Assembly: GCA_023145375.1 (NCBI GenBank)
Contig: JAGLDY010000007.1
Location: 68,391 to 127,897 of the forward strand
DNA: 59,507 nucleotides
Direction: 5' to 3'
DNA from: Candidatus Sabulitectum sp.
Lineage (GTDB): Bacteria; Fermentibacterota; Fermentibacteria; Fermentibacterales; JCC-6
Both the position numbers and the translations under genes were made by a program. The notes under the pieces are model-generated. The model did no database searches. It saw only the letters and a program-made list of their open reading frames with translations, and was not told the DNA's origin. Below, piece after piece: positions 51,140 through 59,507 of this stretch; within the stretch, counting starts at the first letter, position 1, and each line of letters starts with the position of its first letter.

Positions 51140-53463
51140 CTGACTCGTATATTCGCCTGAAGGTTGATCTCAGAGGCATTTTGCAGGGGGTCGGCTTCAG
51201 GCCGACAATGGCTCGTATAATGAAAGAAGCAGGCCTGACTGGATGGGTTAGAAACCAGTCAGGTACTGTTCGTCTTGTAGTAGATGGCCCTGCTGCTGCC
51301 GTTGATGATTTTATCACACTATTGCCTAACGAACTCCCTCTAAAGGCTCGCCTTGAGGGACTTCTTGTGGTAGACAGGCAGAGTATTCAAAAACACCAGC
51401 TCTCCTCGAGCTTCTTGATACTGGAGAGTTCCTCAAGTGATTCCATGCGGATCTCAATTCCTGCAGATCTTGCAATGTGCGAGGATTGCAGAGCAGAGGT
51501 GTTTGATCCCCGGTCCAGGTATTACCGCTATCCATTTACAACCTGTACTAACTGCGGACCGCGTTACACAGTGGTTGAATCCATGCCTTACGACAGGGAA
51601 AGAACGGCTCTAAAGGAATTCCCTCTCTGCGGGGATTGCCTTTCCGAGTATACAGATCCACTGGACAGGCGTTTTCACGCTGAGAGCATTGCATGTGCCC
51701 AATGCGGGCCTAAACTTTCATGGGCAGGCTCTAAAGGTAATTCTCTTCCAGTTGAGGATCCGTTGATCGAGGCCCGCCATGCCCTATCCCAGGGGAAGAT
51801 CGTGGCTGTTCGAGGTCTTGGCGGTTTTCTGCTTGCGGCGGATGCATCTGATAAAGATGTACTTGAAAGACTGAGAGAGATCAAGAATCGGCCTGCTAAA
51901 CCATTTGCAGTCATGGCCCGTAATTTAGACCTGGTAAAAAAGCATTGTTTTGTATCTGAAGCCGAAGAGAGACTGCTCTGCTCATCAGAATCTCCCATTG
52001 TTGTATTGCGAACCCGGGGGGACTGTGATCTGCCATTGGACATTCTGACTCCCGGATTAAGCAATCTTGGTGTAATGCTCCCTACCACCCCGCTTCATGC
52101 TCTGCTTGCCGAACAGGTTGAAGAAGACCCAACCGATCCTTTTGATTTTCTCCTGATGACCAGCGGCAATCGCAGTGGAGAACCGATCTGTCTAACAAAC
52201 CAGGAAGCGTTCAAGCGTCTGGAAGGCATAGCTGACTTCTTTCTCTGTCACAACAGAGGGATCAATCTGCGTAACGATGATTCTCTCGCAGTTGTTGACA
52301 ATGGCGCTGTTCAGTTGTGGAGGAGAGCCAGGGGTTATGCTCCGGAAAGCATAAAGCTGCAGTATCCGTTGAACCGGACGGTGCTTGCCATGGGGGCTGA
52401 GCTTAAGAATACAATATGTCTGGGGTTTGATAATGAGGCTGTACTTTCTCCCCACATTGGCAACCTTGAAACACCGGAAGCTCTTGACGGTCTGGAACAG
52501 GTGGTTGACCGGTTCCCGAAGTATTTCAGCAGGGTACCGGAGGTAATTGCTGTTGATCCTCACCCGGACATGCACTCTTCCCGGTTGGGAAGAAAGCTTG
52601 CACAGAAGCTTGGTATACCTGTTGTAGAGGTACAGCATCACTATGCACACGCCATGTCTGTCATGTGTGAGCACAATCTTGAGGAAGCCATCGCACTTGT
52701 TTTTGACGGCACTGGTCTGGGAACCGATGGATCCATCTGGGGCGGTGAGATGCTGCATGTTCACAGAAACGGCTGGATACGACTTGGAACACTGGCACCT
52801 TCAGAACTCCTTGGCGGCGATGCTGCTGTCCACAGACCGGCAAAGCAGCTTGCTGCGCGCTTCTGGCAGCAGGGGCTTGAGATTGACGAGAGATGGCGCA
52901 ACCGGCTTGGAATTGATGAATATGAGCTTGCACTATGGAAGATCCAGTATGAGAGAAAGCTGAATTCCTTCACCAGTCACGCTGCCGGAAGAGTATTTGA
53001 TGCGTTCTCCGCAGGTCTCGCAGTAAGTCCTGAAATAGTTAGCTATGAGGGGCAGGCAGCAATCTGGCTTGAAAACACGGCACTCAAGTGCGATTCCACA
53101 AACATTCTGGATCTGGCTTTTGAAACCCGCGACGAGAACGGGTTGTTTGTAGTAGATTTGGCACCGATGTTTCTTTCTCTTCATAGAGGATTTCCAGAGA
53201 AGGAAGAGGCATCAGAGTGGGCTGCAGCGTTTCATCATGCAATGGTGAAAGCTTCACTGGCTATGATAGAAGCTGCTGAGTCAAAAACCACTGGTTTACC
53301 CGTGGTTCTTTCCGGAGGTGTGATGATGAACCGATTTTTTGTCTCGCGTCTTGTCAGTGAATTGAGAAAGAGAAAGATCGAAGTTTATACGCACTGCCTT
53401 GTCCCTCCCAATGATGGTGGAATTTCACTGGGACAGGTTTATGCAACCAGAGGAGCCGAATAA
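51136..53463 (+). CDS. hypF: Carbamoyltransferase HypF
   Basis: About 775 residues. Domains in order: acylphosphatase (starting IRLKVDLRGILQGVGFRP), two zinc fingers (CEDC and CTNC, CGDC and CAQC), a YrdC-like domain (KIVAVRGLGGFLLAADA, then RPAKPFAVMAR) and a Kae1-like domain (VQHHYAHAMSVMCEH, VLSGGVMMN). It makes thiocarbamoyl groups on HypE, the CN source of the active site. The conserved N-terminus lies upstream of the first in-frame TTG (51181). The only candidates before it are CTG 51136 and 51157 and two ATT codons; CTG 51136 overlaps the receiver stop. Confidence 0.93.
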   Translation: MTDSYIRLKVDLRGILQGVGFRPTMARIMKEAGLTGWVRNQSGTVRLVVDGPAAAVDDFITLLPNELPLKARLEGLLVVDRQSIQKHQLSSSFLILESSSSDSMRISIPADLAMCEDCRAEVFDPRSRYYRYPFTTCTNCGPRYTVVESMPYDRERTALKEFPLCGDCLSEYTDPLDRRFHAESIACAQCGPKLSWAGSKGNSLPVEDPLIEARHALSQGKIVAVRGLGGFLLAADASDKDVLERLREIKNRPAKPFAVMARNLDLVKKHCFVSEAEERLLCSSESPIVVLRTRGDCDLPLDILTPGLSNLGVMLPTTPLHALLAEQVEEDPTDPFDFLLMTSGNRSGEPICLTNQEAFKRLEGIADFFLCHNRGINLRNDDSLAVVDNGAVQLWRRARGYAPESIKLQYPLNRTVLAMGAELKNTICLGFDNEAVLSPHIGNLETPEALDGLEQVVDRFPKYFSRVPEVIAVDPHPDMHSSRLGRKLAQKLGIPVVEVQHHYAHAMSVMCEHNLEEAIALVFDGTGLGTDGSIWGGEMLHVHRNGWIRLGTLAPSELLGGDAAVHRPAKQLAARFWQQGLEIDERWRNRLGIDEYELALWKIQYERKLNSFTSHAAGRVFDAFSAGLAVSPEIVSYEGQAAIWLENTALKCDSTNILDLAFETRDENGLFVVDLAPMFLSLHRGFPEKEEASEWAAAFHHAMVKASLAMIEAAESKTTGLPVVLSGGVMMNRFFVSRLVSELRKRKIEVYTHCLVPPNDGGISLGQVYATRGAE

Positions 53464-53464
53464 T

Positions 53465-53704
53465 ATGTGTCTTGCAGTACCAATGAAAGTAATAGAACTG
53501 AAGGAAAACGGAACTGGTGTTTGTGAGTTGGAGAACATTCGGTACGACGTAGACCTCTCCCTGATTGAAGCAACGAAACTGGACGATTTTGTTATCGTAC
53601 ATGCAGGTTTTGCCATTGAGAAACTTGATGTTGCTGAGGCAAACGAGCGGTTAAAGCTATTTATTGATCTGGCAGAAGCCTACAGTGCTGAAGACAATGG
53701 CTGA
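53465..53704 (+). CDS. hypC: Hydrogenase assembly chaperone HypC
   Basis: A 79-residue chaperone that starts MCLAVPMKVI, with the essential Cys2 next to the initiator Met. It carries the Fe(CN)2CO unit with HypD and delivers it to HoxH. The ATG at 53465 must be the start because Cys2 is functional; the open frame runs further upstream. It lies one base after hypF and shares a base with hypD (TGATG). Confidence 0.94.
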   Translation: MCLAVPMKVIELKENGTGVCELENIRYDVDLSLIEATKLDDFVIVHAGFAIEKLDVAEANERLKLFIDLAEAYSAEDNG

Positions 53705-54801
53705 TGAAGTATATTGACGGGTTTCGCAACCATCTTGCTGCCAGATCAATAACAAAAGACATACACAAACTTGCTGCTGAACTGTCTTTGAAAAGCCTTG
53801 AAGCCAGGATCATGGAAGTCTGCGGAAGCCACACCATGTCAATTGCACGGTACGGTATCAGACAGATACTTCCTGAGAATGTACGGTTGATCAGCGGCCC
53901 CGGATGCCCTGTTTGTGTCACCGATGCAGCATACATAGATGCAGCTATCAGTCTTACTGAAAGAGACATACATATTGCTACATTTGGTGATATGCTGAAA
54001 GTACCAGGCAGCTCCCGAACCCTGGCGGATGCTCGAGGTGCAGGTGGGCAGGTTCATGTGTGCTACTCCCCTCTTGATGCTGTGAGGCTGGCGAAGGAAA
54101 ACCCTGAAACAGAGATCGTGTTCCTGGGCATAGGATTTGAGACCACAGTGCCTCCGGTGATCTCCATCGTAAAAAGGGCAATGACAGAGAGTCTCAAGAA
54201 CATTTCGATCCTGACTGCTTTCAAGCTGGTTCCTCCGGCACTGGAGGCTCTTGCTGAAGACAAGGATGTTGCAGTGAACGGCTTTCTTCTCCCTGCCCAT
54301 GTTTCAGCAATTATTGGAGTTGATGTCTACCGGGGTTTTGTTCATAAATACAGGATTCCATCTGTGATCGCCGGTTTTGAGCCACTGGACATCCTGCTGG
54401 GGATAAAGGGATTGCTGGAGCAACTCGAAGGCAGCAGGGCAGAGCTTGTGAACCAGTATGCCAGGGTGGTAAAGAAGCAGGGCAATCGGATTGCACTTAA
54501 CTTGATCCACGAGCTTCTCCAGCCTGCGGATGCGTCCTGGAGGGGAATAGGAACAATACCCCGAAGCGGTCTTACTCTCCGGGAAGAATTCTCCGATTTT
54601 GATGCATCAAAGAAATTCAGCATCAGCACAGAGGGTGGAGAGCCGGACATGAGGTGCAGGTGTGGTGATGTTCTCAGGGGAATCATCTTTCCTGATGAAT
54701 GTCCCCTTTTTAACAAAGAGTGTACGCCTCTTTTTCCAGTGGGTCCGTGTATGGTAAGTTCTGAAGGCAGTTGTGCAGCTTATTACAAGTATTCGAGGTA
54801 A
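53704..54801 (+). CDS. hypD: Hydrogenase Fe-cofactor assembly protein HypD
   Basis: A 365-residue protein. EVCGSHTMSI and GPGCPVCVT supply cysteines for Fe and its redox chemistry. The C-terminal region CRCGDVLRG, then DECPLF and KECTPLFPVGPCMVSSEGSCAAYY, binds the [4Fe-4S] cluster. HypD builds the Fe(CN)2CO unit with HypC and HypE. Full length. Confidence 0.95.
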   Translation: MKYIDGFRNHLAARSITKDIHKLAAELSLKSLEARIMEVCGSHTMSIARYGIRQILPENVRLISGPGCPVCVTDAAYIDAAISLTERDIHIATFGDMLKVPGSSRTLADARGAGGQVHVCYSPLDAVRLAKENPETEIVFLGIGFETTVPPVISIVKRAMTESLKNISILTAFKLVPPALEALAEDKDVAVNGFLLPAHVSAIIGVDVYRGFVHKYRIPSVIAGFEPLDILLGIKGLLEQLEGSRAELVNQYARVVKKQGNRIALNLIHELLQPADASWRGIGTIPRSGLTLREEFSDFDASKKFSISTEGGEPDMRCRCGDVLRGIIFPDECPLFNKECTPLFPVGPCMVSSEGSCAAYYKYSR

Positions 54802-54807
54802 ACTGAA

Positions 54808-55821
54808 TTGAATGACATCAAAAGAATTCTGCTTGGTCATGGAGGTGGTGGTAAACTGTCCCGCGACCTTATTGACAGCGAGATAGTAACCCGCTTTGGA
54901 ACTGACGGGCCACTTGTGGGTCTGCCTGATGGAGCCAGACTCCAAATAGGTGAGGAAACGCTGGTCTTCTCCACAGACAGTTTTGTTGTAAGCCCTCTCG
55001 AGTTTCCAGGAGGGGATATAGGTAAACTTGCAGTTCACGGAACTGTGAATGATGTCTCTGTTTCCGGAGCCGTTCCCATGTGGTTGTCCCTTGCTCTGAT
55101 CATAGAAGAGGGACTGGAAATGAGCGTTCTGCAGAGAATTCTGGATTCCATCAAAGAAGCAGCTGAAGAGATAGGAGTGCAGGTGGTAACAGGTGACACA
55201 AAGGTTGTTGCCCATGGCCAGTGCGACAGATTGTTCATTAACACAGCCGGCATTGGACGGAAGATCCCGGGACTGAACACAGGTGTGGACAGGATAAAGC
55301 AGGGTGATGTCCTTATCACAAGCGGCACTCTGGGAGACCACGGAATGGCTATAATGGCAGCCCGTGAAAACCTCACGCTTAACAATGAACTGCACAGCGA
55401 TACAGGATCAGTTCACAGGCTTGTAGCAGCAGCAGCCAGGTGGGCGGACGGGGTAAAATTCATGCGAGACCCCACCCGTGGAGGAATAGCTGCAGTTCTT
55501 GGTGAAATAGTGGAGAACAGCTCTTTCGGGATAGTGCTGAAGGAAGAGACAATACCCTATAATCCTGATGCCAGGGCAGTTGCGGAAGTTCTTGGAATTG
55601 ACCTTATGCATGTTGCCTGCGAAGGACGGATGCTTTTGATCTGTGCTCCGGATATCGCTGGAAGTATCATAGAAACATGGAGGGGCTTGCCGGAGGGCGC
55701 AGGTGCCGGGATCATAGGAGAAGTCACTGACGACAGGGGTCGCGTCATTCTGGAAACACTGATAGGCGGGCGAAGAATGGTTGACATCCCACAGGGCGAA
55801 CTTCTGCCGAGGATATGCTGA
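54808..55821 (+). CDS. hypE: Hydrogenase cyanide-ligand synthase HypE
   Basis: A 337-residue PurM-like ATPase. GHGGGGKL, then STDSFVVSP and DVSVSGAVPMW, form the AIR-synthase-type ATP site. It ends LLPRIC, the PRIC tail whose Cys is carbamoylated by HypF and dehydrated to thiocyanate. The start is TTG 54808. The stop shares one base with hypA. Confidence 0.95.
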   Translation: MNDIKRILLGHGGGGKLSRDLIDSEIVTRFGTDGPLVGLPDGARLQIGEETLVFSTDSFVVSPLEFPGGDIGKLAVHGTVNDVSVSGAVPMWLSLALIIEEGLEMSVLQRILDSIKEAAEEIGVQVVTGDTKVVAHGQCDRLFINTAGIGRKIPGLNTGVDRIKQGDVLITSGTLGDHGMAIMAARENLTLNNELHSDTGSVHRLVAAAARWADGVKFMRDPTRGGIAAVLGEIVENSSFGIVLKEETIPYNPDARAVAEVLGIDLMHVACEGRMLLICAPDIAGSIIETWRGLPEGAGAGIIGEVTDDRGRVILETLIGGRRMVDIPQGELLPRIC

Positions 55822-56162
55822 TGCACGAGCTCAGCCTGGCAGTGGATCTTGTGGAGCAGCTTGTTGAGGTACTTGAAAGAGAGAAAGCCACAAAAGTCTT
55901 AGAGATCAATGTGGTCATGGGTGCAATGAGCGGCGTGGAAAGGGTTCCATTTGAATTCGCCTTTCCAGTTGCCGCAGAGGATACACCGGTTGCCGGTGCT
56001 ATTTTGAATATTGAAGAAGTTCCGTTGATACTGAAGTGCTCTGATTGTAATCAGGAGACAGAAACAGATGACTTGATCATGGTATGCCCCAAGTGTAATT
56101 CAGTTTCTGTGGAAATAGTACAGGGAAAAGAGTTTTTAATAAAGTCCATGGAGGTTCAGTAA
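55821..56162 (+). CDS. hypA: Hydrogenase nickel-insertion protein HypA
   Basis: A 113-residue metallochaperone. MHELSLA gives the nickel-binding His2, so ATG 55821 is the start rather than ATG 55815 two codons earlier. The zinc site is CSDC and CPKC, as expected. It hands nickel to HoxH together with HypB. Overlaps hypE (TGATG) and hypB (TAATG). Confidence 0.94.
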   Translation: MHELSLAVDLVEQLVEVLEREKATKVLEINVVMGAMSGVERVPFEFAFPVAAEDTPVAGAILNIEEVPLILKCSDCNQETETDDLIMVCPKCNSVSVEIVQGKEFLIKSMEVQ

Positions 56163-57049
56163 TGTGCGAGGATTGCGGCTGCGAACAGGGTAACGCGAGG
56201 GTCTATTTTGAACACAGCCATCATACCGGTGATGATGAGATTCACATCCATGTTTACACCGACCAGATCGTGGATCGGCAGAAGAACGGAATTCATATTC
56301 ATGTTCATCTGAATGCAGAACAACCGACTCACCATCATCATCACAATAGCGACGAGCATACGCACGATCATGATCATGACCATCATCACACAGAAGAACC
56401 CAGTCGCGAGATAGTGCTTGAATCCCGTGTTCTGGCCAGAAACGATGAGTTTGCGGAGAAGAACAGAACATTTCTCAGAGAAAAGAACTGTGTTGCCATA
56501 AACTTCATCTCATCTCCCGGCTCAGGCAAGACCTTCCTGCTGGAGAAGACGCTTGAAGGACTCAGAGGCAGAGTGAAGTGCGCTGTAATAGCAGGTGATC
56601 AGCAGACTGACAACGATGCGGTAAGGCTGCAGGACAAGGGAGCGCCGGTTGTTCAGATAGAAACAGGAAGCTCCTGCCATCTTAACGCTGAACAGGTCGG
56701 TGAGACCATCGAGCAGGTCCTGGAGGACGGTACAGAACTTCTTTTCATTGAAAATGTTGGCAATCTTGTCTGTCCTGCGGCTTTCGATCTGGGAGAGAAC
56801 TTCAAGATAGCCCTTCTTTCAGTTACGGAGGGTGAAGACAAACCCTTGAAGTACCCGGTGATCTTCCATGATGCTACTGCCAGTGTGATCACCAAAAACG
56901 ATCTTCTTGAACACCTCAGTGTCGACATGGACAAATACAGAGATTCACTGAACAAAATACACCCCCATGGCAGGATCTTTGAGCTTTCCGCTCTGACAGG
57001 AAAGGGCATGGACAGCTGGCTGGATTACCTGGAGAGTCTGGTTCACTAA
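56162..57049 (+). CDS. hypB: Hydrogenase nickel-incorporation GTPase HypB
   Basis: A 295-residue SIMIBI GTPase. It begins MCEDCGC, the high-affinity nickel motif, followed by a long His-rich stretch (about residues 19-76, with HHHHH and DHDHDHHH) that stores nickel. SSPGSGKT is Walker A, IAGDQQTDNDAVRL the switch region, and the ENVGNLVCP motif holds a metal-binding Cys. It is the last gene of the hydrogenase island. Confidence 0.95.
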   Translation: MCEDCGCEQGNARVYFEHSHHTGDDEIHIHVYTDQIVDRQKNGIHIHVHLNAEQPTHHHHHNSDEHTHDHDHDHHHTEEPSREIVLESRVLARNDEFAEKNRTFLREKNCVAINFISSPGSGKTFLLEKTLEGLRGRVKCAVIAGDQQTDNDAVRLQDKGAPVVQIETGSSCHLNAEQVGETIEQVLEDGTELLFIENVGNLVCPAAFDLGENFKIALLSVTEGEDKPLKYPVIFHDATASVITKNDLLEHLSVDMDKYRDSLNKIHPHGRIFELSALTGKGMDSWLDYLESLVH

Positions 57050-57088
57050 GTGAGTTCCTGTGAGATTTACCCGTTGATATCTCTGTAC

Positions 57089-57117
57089 TTGACGCAGACA
57101 TGTATTTGTAATACCAT
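57089..57117 (+). promoter_or_regulatory. Candidate promoter of the DUF4143 ATPase gene
   Basis: TTGACG (57089-57094), a 17-base spacer, then TACCAT (57112-57117). It lies 27 bases before ATG 57144 and separates this gene from the hydrogenase operon. Confidence 0.45.
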
Positions 57118-57143
57118 GTAAATCATAAAGAGGTGTTAGCAAT

Positions 57144-58304
57144 ATGCATGGTTACATTCACAGATTTGCGGAAAAGGCACTTGCTGATGCAGTAAACCGA
57201 GCACCGATTACTGTCATTTTAGGACCAAGACAGTGCGGAAAATCTACTCTGGCAAAAGAGTTCCTTAAAACACACAAGAGAGCAACTGTTTATCTAGATC
57301 TGCAGGACAGAGCACACAGAAGGATGCTGGAAGAACCAGAGCTGCTTTTTCTAGAGCATCAGGATGATCTGATCTGTCTTGATGAAATACAGATGGTTCC
57401 CGAATTCTTTTCAATTCTGCGGTCGGAAGTTGATAAAAACAGACGACCAGGCAGATTTTTAATTCTTGGTTCAGCTTCTCGCGACTTGATTCGTCAAACA
57501 AGCGAGTCTCTAGCAGGAAGAATAGCTTTACTTGATCTCACACCATTTTTGTTCAGCGAGATTGAGAGTGTTACGCAAACCAGTCAGTTCTGGCTGCGGG
57601 GAGGTTTCCCGGATAGTCTGCTTGCAAACAATCCGGAGGATAGTTTTGATTGGAGAATGGACTTTGTCAGAACCTTTCTGGAAAGAGATATTCCACAACT
57701 GGGATTCTCTATTCCTATGAAAGTAATGGAGAAGCTCTGGCTTCTTCTTGCTCACATTCATGGTCAAGTTCTTAATCTCAGCAAATTGTCTGATGCTGCC
57801 GATATTTCAGTTCATTCTCTAAAAAAGTACATTGGTATTCTTGAAAGCACCTTCATGATCAGGGTCCTTCAACCACACAAAGCAAACCTGAAAAAGCGTT
57901 TGATAAAGTCACCAAAGATATATATACGAGACACCGGAATACTTCATAGCCTGCTGCATATAGAGACCTGGGATGATTTACTGGCCCATCCAGTTAGAGG
58001 CTTTTCCTGGGAAGGTCTGGGTATTGAGCAAATTACCGCTTTGATGCCTCGCTGGAAGCCATCATTTCTACAAACATCCAACGGCGCAGAGATAGATCTT
58101 ATTTTAGAAAGAGGAAATAAAAAGAGAGTATTTGAATTCAAGGCTTCAACAGCTCCAAAGCTAAAACCTGGATTCTGGGCCTTGACAGAATCTCTTGACC
58201 CTGAGATGGCTGTTGTGGTTGCTCCAGTTGATGTGCCCTATGCGTACAGTCAAAATGTTACTGTTGATAACCTGGAATCCTTGACGAAAAAGTTGCTTGA
58301 TTAA
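57144..58304 (+). CDS. AAA ATPase with C-terminal DUF4143
   Basis: A 386-residue protein of a family often found as single, mobile-like genes. GPRQCGKSTL (27-36) is Walker A, LICLDEIQ Walker B, and LGSASRDLIRQTSESLAGR the family signature with the sensor residue. The C-terminal half has SPKIYIRDTGILHSLLH, then NGAEIDLILE and KRVFEFKAS, the DUF4143 nuclease-like motif (E, D, E/K). Function unproven. It is unlinked in function to the hyp genes. AGAGG precedes ATG 57144. Confidence 0.9.
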   Translation: MHGYIHRFAEKALADAVNRAPITVILGPRQCGKSTLAKEFLKTHKRATVYLDLQDRAHRRMLEEPELLFLEHQDDLICLDEIQMVPEFFSILRSEVDKNRRPGRFLILGSASRDLIRQTSESLAGRIALLDLTPFLFSEIESVTQTSQFWLRGGFPDSLLANNPEDSFDWRMDFVRTFLERDIPQLGFSIPMKVMEKLWLLLAHIHGQVLNLSKLSDAADISVHSLKKYIGILESTFMIRVLQPHKANLKKRLIKSPKIYIRDTGILHSLLHIETWDDLLAHPVRGFSWEGLGIEQITALMPRWKPSFLQTSNGAEIDLILERGNKKRVFEFKASTAPKLKPGFWALTESLDPEMAVVVAPVDVPYAYSQNVTVDNLESLTKKLLD

Positions 58305-58362
58305 CTTGTTTGTTTGGTACATGAGTAGGTTCGTGTTTGTGGTGATTTGCCTTTGCAGCGAA

Positions 58363-59466
58363 TTACTGTTCTTCCATAAGATTCTCATCGATAATGAAAT
58401 CACTCAGTAGATCAGAAACAAGACTTGCACCTGCTTCGTTCAGGTGCATTCCGTCGTAAAAAAACTCTGGACTGTGAGGAACCATTGATGCCAGATCCAG
58501 GCATGGTATATCCTCGCTGTTGCATATCTCGATCAACTCCAGGTTGAAGGTATCGAGCATTCTCCACACTGTAGCTGCTGAGAGTCTGTTGTTCTCAGAG
58601 GCATTCCAGTAGTAGCTTTCCTGTATTCCCCGCCAGTAATCCGAATCTTCCCAGAGTGATGGCTGGGTCATAAAGAGGAGTTGGACACCGGAAACCCTTC
58701 CCAGCCTTATGATCTCCATTATGTTGTTGTGATACTCGTCCAGAGATGTGCACAGATCTCTTATGTCATCAGGTAGTCCCATCTCGGGACCATCCATGGG
58801 TATGTGGATGTACGGTGGTAGATTCTCCGTAAGCAAATGCACTTCTCCAAAGCTGCCCCTTATCCATGTGTTGAGCAACTGCAGGAGTCTGCTGGAAGAA
58901 ATTACTTTGTGCCCCAATGTTGGTTTTTCAGTGCCTATTCCTTCACCCTCCGGATCCATTCTTGTGGAGTAAACCACATCATTTGTACCGATGAGTAGAA
59001 CAACCATATCAGGTATAACTTTCGGTATTACCTCCCGCATGACGACAATGTGAGCCCTGGTGGAGTGTCCGCAGAAACCCGCATTTCCAACCCATGTATC
59101 GGGTCGAGCTCTCTGGAGAGCATCCTGAAGCAGGTGAGGCCAGGTCTTCTGGTCATCAATGTAATAGCAGTGAGTCGTGCTTCCGCCAATTGTGACGATG
59201 GTGAACCAGTTGTCCCAGTCCGCAGGAGGTTCTTCTCCCCGGAATCCCATGCTGTTTGTTGTATGCGTGATGAGCGGTGACATGCCCGGGAGATCAACAT
59301 TGATCGATAAATTCTGGTGGGGGATGAACTGTATAGAGGTGGAAAAAACCGATGGTGGAGACAGTATTCTAACCAGTATTTCAACTGCGATCAGACCGAT
59401 AAATGTTGATATCCCCAGCATGATGATTCTCTCACGAAGCAATTTTCGTCTTGGAAAAGTGCTCAA
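58363..59466 (-). CDS. Membrane-anchored SGNH/GDSL hydrolase
   Basis: A 367-residue protein with one N-terminal membrane segment (LGISTFIGLIAVEILVRIL). The exported part has the SGNH blocks: GGSTTH (nucleophile Ser), NAGFCGHST, IGTNDVV (Asn) and DGMHLNEAG (catalytic Asp and His). It should be an esterase, for example deacetylating a surface glycan. The start is TTG 59466; an ATG 16 codons in (MLGIS, with GAGAG before it) is possible but would remove the basic residues ahead of the membrane segment. Confidence 0.82.
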   Translation of the reverse strand: MSTFPRRKLLRERIIMLGISTFIGLIAVEILVRILSPPSVFSTSIQFIPHQNLSINVDLPGMSPLITHTTNSMGFRGEEPPADWDNWFTIVTIGGSTTHCYYIDDQKTWPHLLQDALQRARPDTWVGNAGFCGHSTRAHIVVMREVIPKVIPDMVVLLIGTNDVVYSTRMDPEGEGIGTEKPTLGHKVISSSRLLQLLNTWIRGSFGEVHLLTENLPPYIHIPMDGPEMGLPDDIRDLCTSLDEYHNNIMEIIRLGRVSGVQLLFMTQPSLWEDSDYWRGIQESYYWNASENNRLSAATVWRMLDTFNLELIEICNSEDIPCLDLASMVPHSPEFFYDGMHLNEAGASLVSDLLSDFIIDENLMEEQ

Positions 59467-59507
59467 TGCTGTAGCAGTAATTGAGAACCCCGTGTATGCA
59501 CATGCAA

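Noticed and set aside
1-59507. CRISPR arrays, insertion sequences, phage genes, rRNA genes
   Set aside because: No repeated spacer pattern, transposase, integrase or rRNA signature was found on reading both strands.

Overview
The window reads as one continuous stretch of chromosome from an anaerobic bacterium with a Gram-negative envelope. Evidence for the envelope is an LptD-type outer-membrane protein, a split ADP-heptose pathway (rfaE1/rfaE2), SurA-like lipoproteins and sugar transferases. Evidence for anaerobic, energy-limited life is a membrane pyrophosphatase, an NAD-linked [NiFe] hydrogenase with its full maturation set, and a xanthine-dehydrogenase operon beside a tungstate transporter. 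Base composition is near 50% G+C throughout. Genes are tightly packed with ATGA/TGATG-type overlaps, and TTG or GTG starts are common. I see no insertion sequence, phage, tRNA, rRNA or CRISPR. The gene mix would fit an uncultured lineage near the FCB group (for example Fermentibacterota/Hyd24-12), but that placement is only an inference.

Layout. 1-10.8 kb, minus strand: a surface-polysaccharide pair (cut off by the window edge), HU, then an envelope cluster (LptD, a ROK sugar kinase, an LpoA-like lipoprotein, a duplicated PPIase lipoprotein with rpoZ, an unknown anchored protein, a YbbR-like protein and a DUF3467 protein). 10.8-19.0 kb, plus strand: heptose kinase and adenylyltransferase, two GT39-like membrane glycosyltransferases, the proton/sodium-pumping pyrophosphatase, an Nfu-type Fe-S protein and an RsmB-type rRNA methyltransferase. 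19.3-27.1 kb: a minus-strand xdhA-xdhB-membrane protein-xdhC operon, divergent from plus-strand tupABC. 27-36.4 kb: assorted genes, including a slipin, a nitronate-monooxygenase-like protein, an arsR / thioredoxin-glutaredoxin / groES operon, and two tandem adenosine-deaminase paralogues.

35.5-45.0 kb, minus strand: birA-bioB-bioF-bioH-bioC-bioD-bioA, a complete BioC-BioH route to biotin. It is followed by three overlapping or closely spaced genes of unclear role (isochorismatase-like hydrolase, thioredoxin-reductase-like flavoprotein without its CxxC, RlmN-like radical SAM protein) and a secreted protein. A candidate BirA operator overlaps the birA promoter.

45.7-57.0 kb, plus strand: a 12-gene group 3d-like hydrogenase island, hoxF-hoxU-hoxY-hoxH-hoxW, a stand-alone receiver-domain response regulator, then hypF-hypC-hypD-hypE-hypA-hypB. 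It should couple NAD(H) to H2. The most unusual points are the receiver gene apparently coupled to hypF through a CTG start codon, the missing second cysteine in the NuoE-like part of HoxF, and a roughly 350-base leader. The window ends with a DUF4143-type ATPase and a membrane-anchored SGNH hydrolase.
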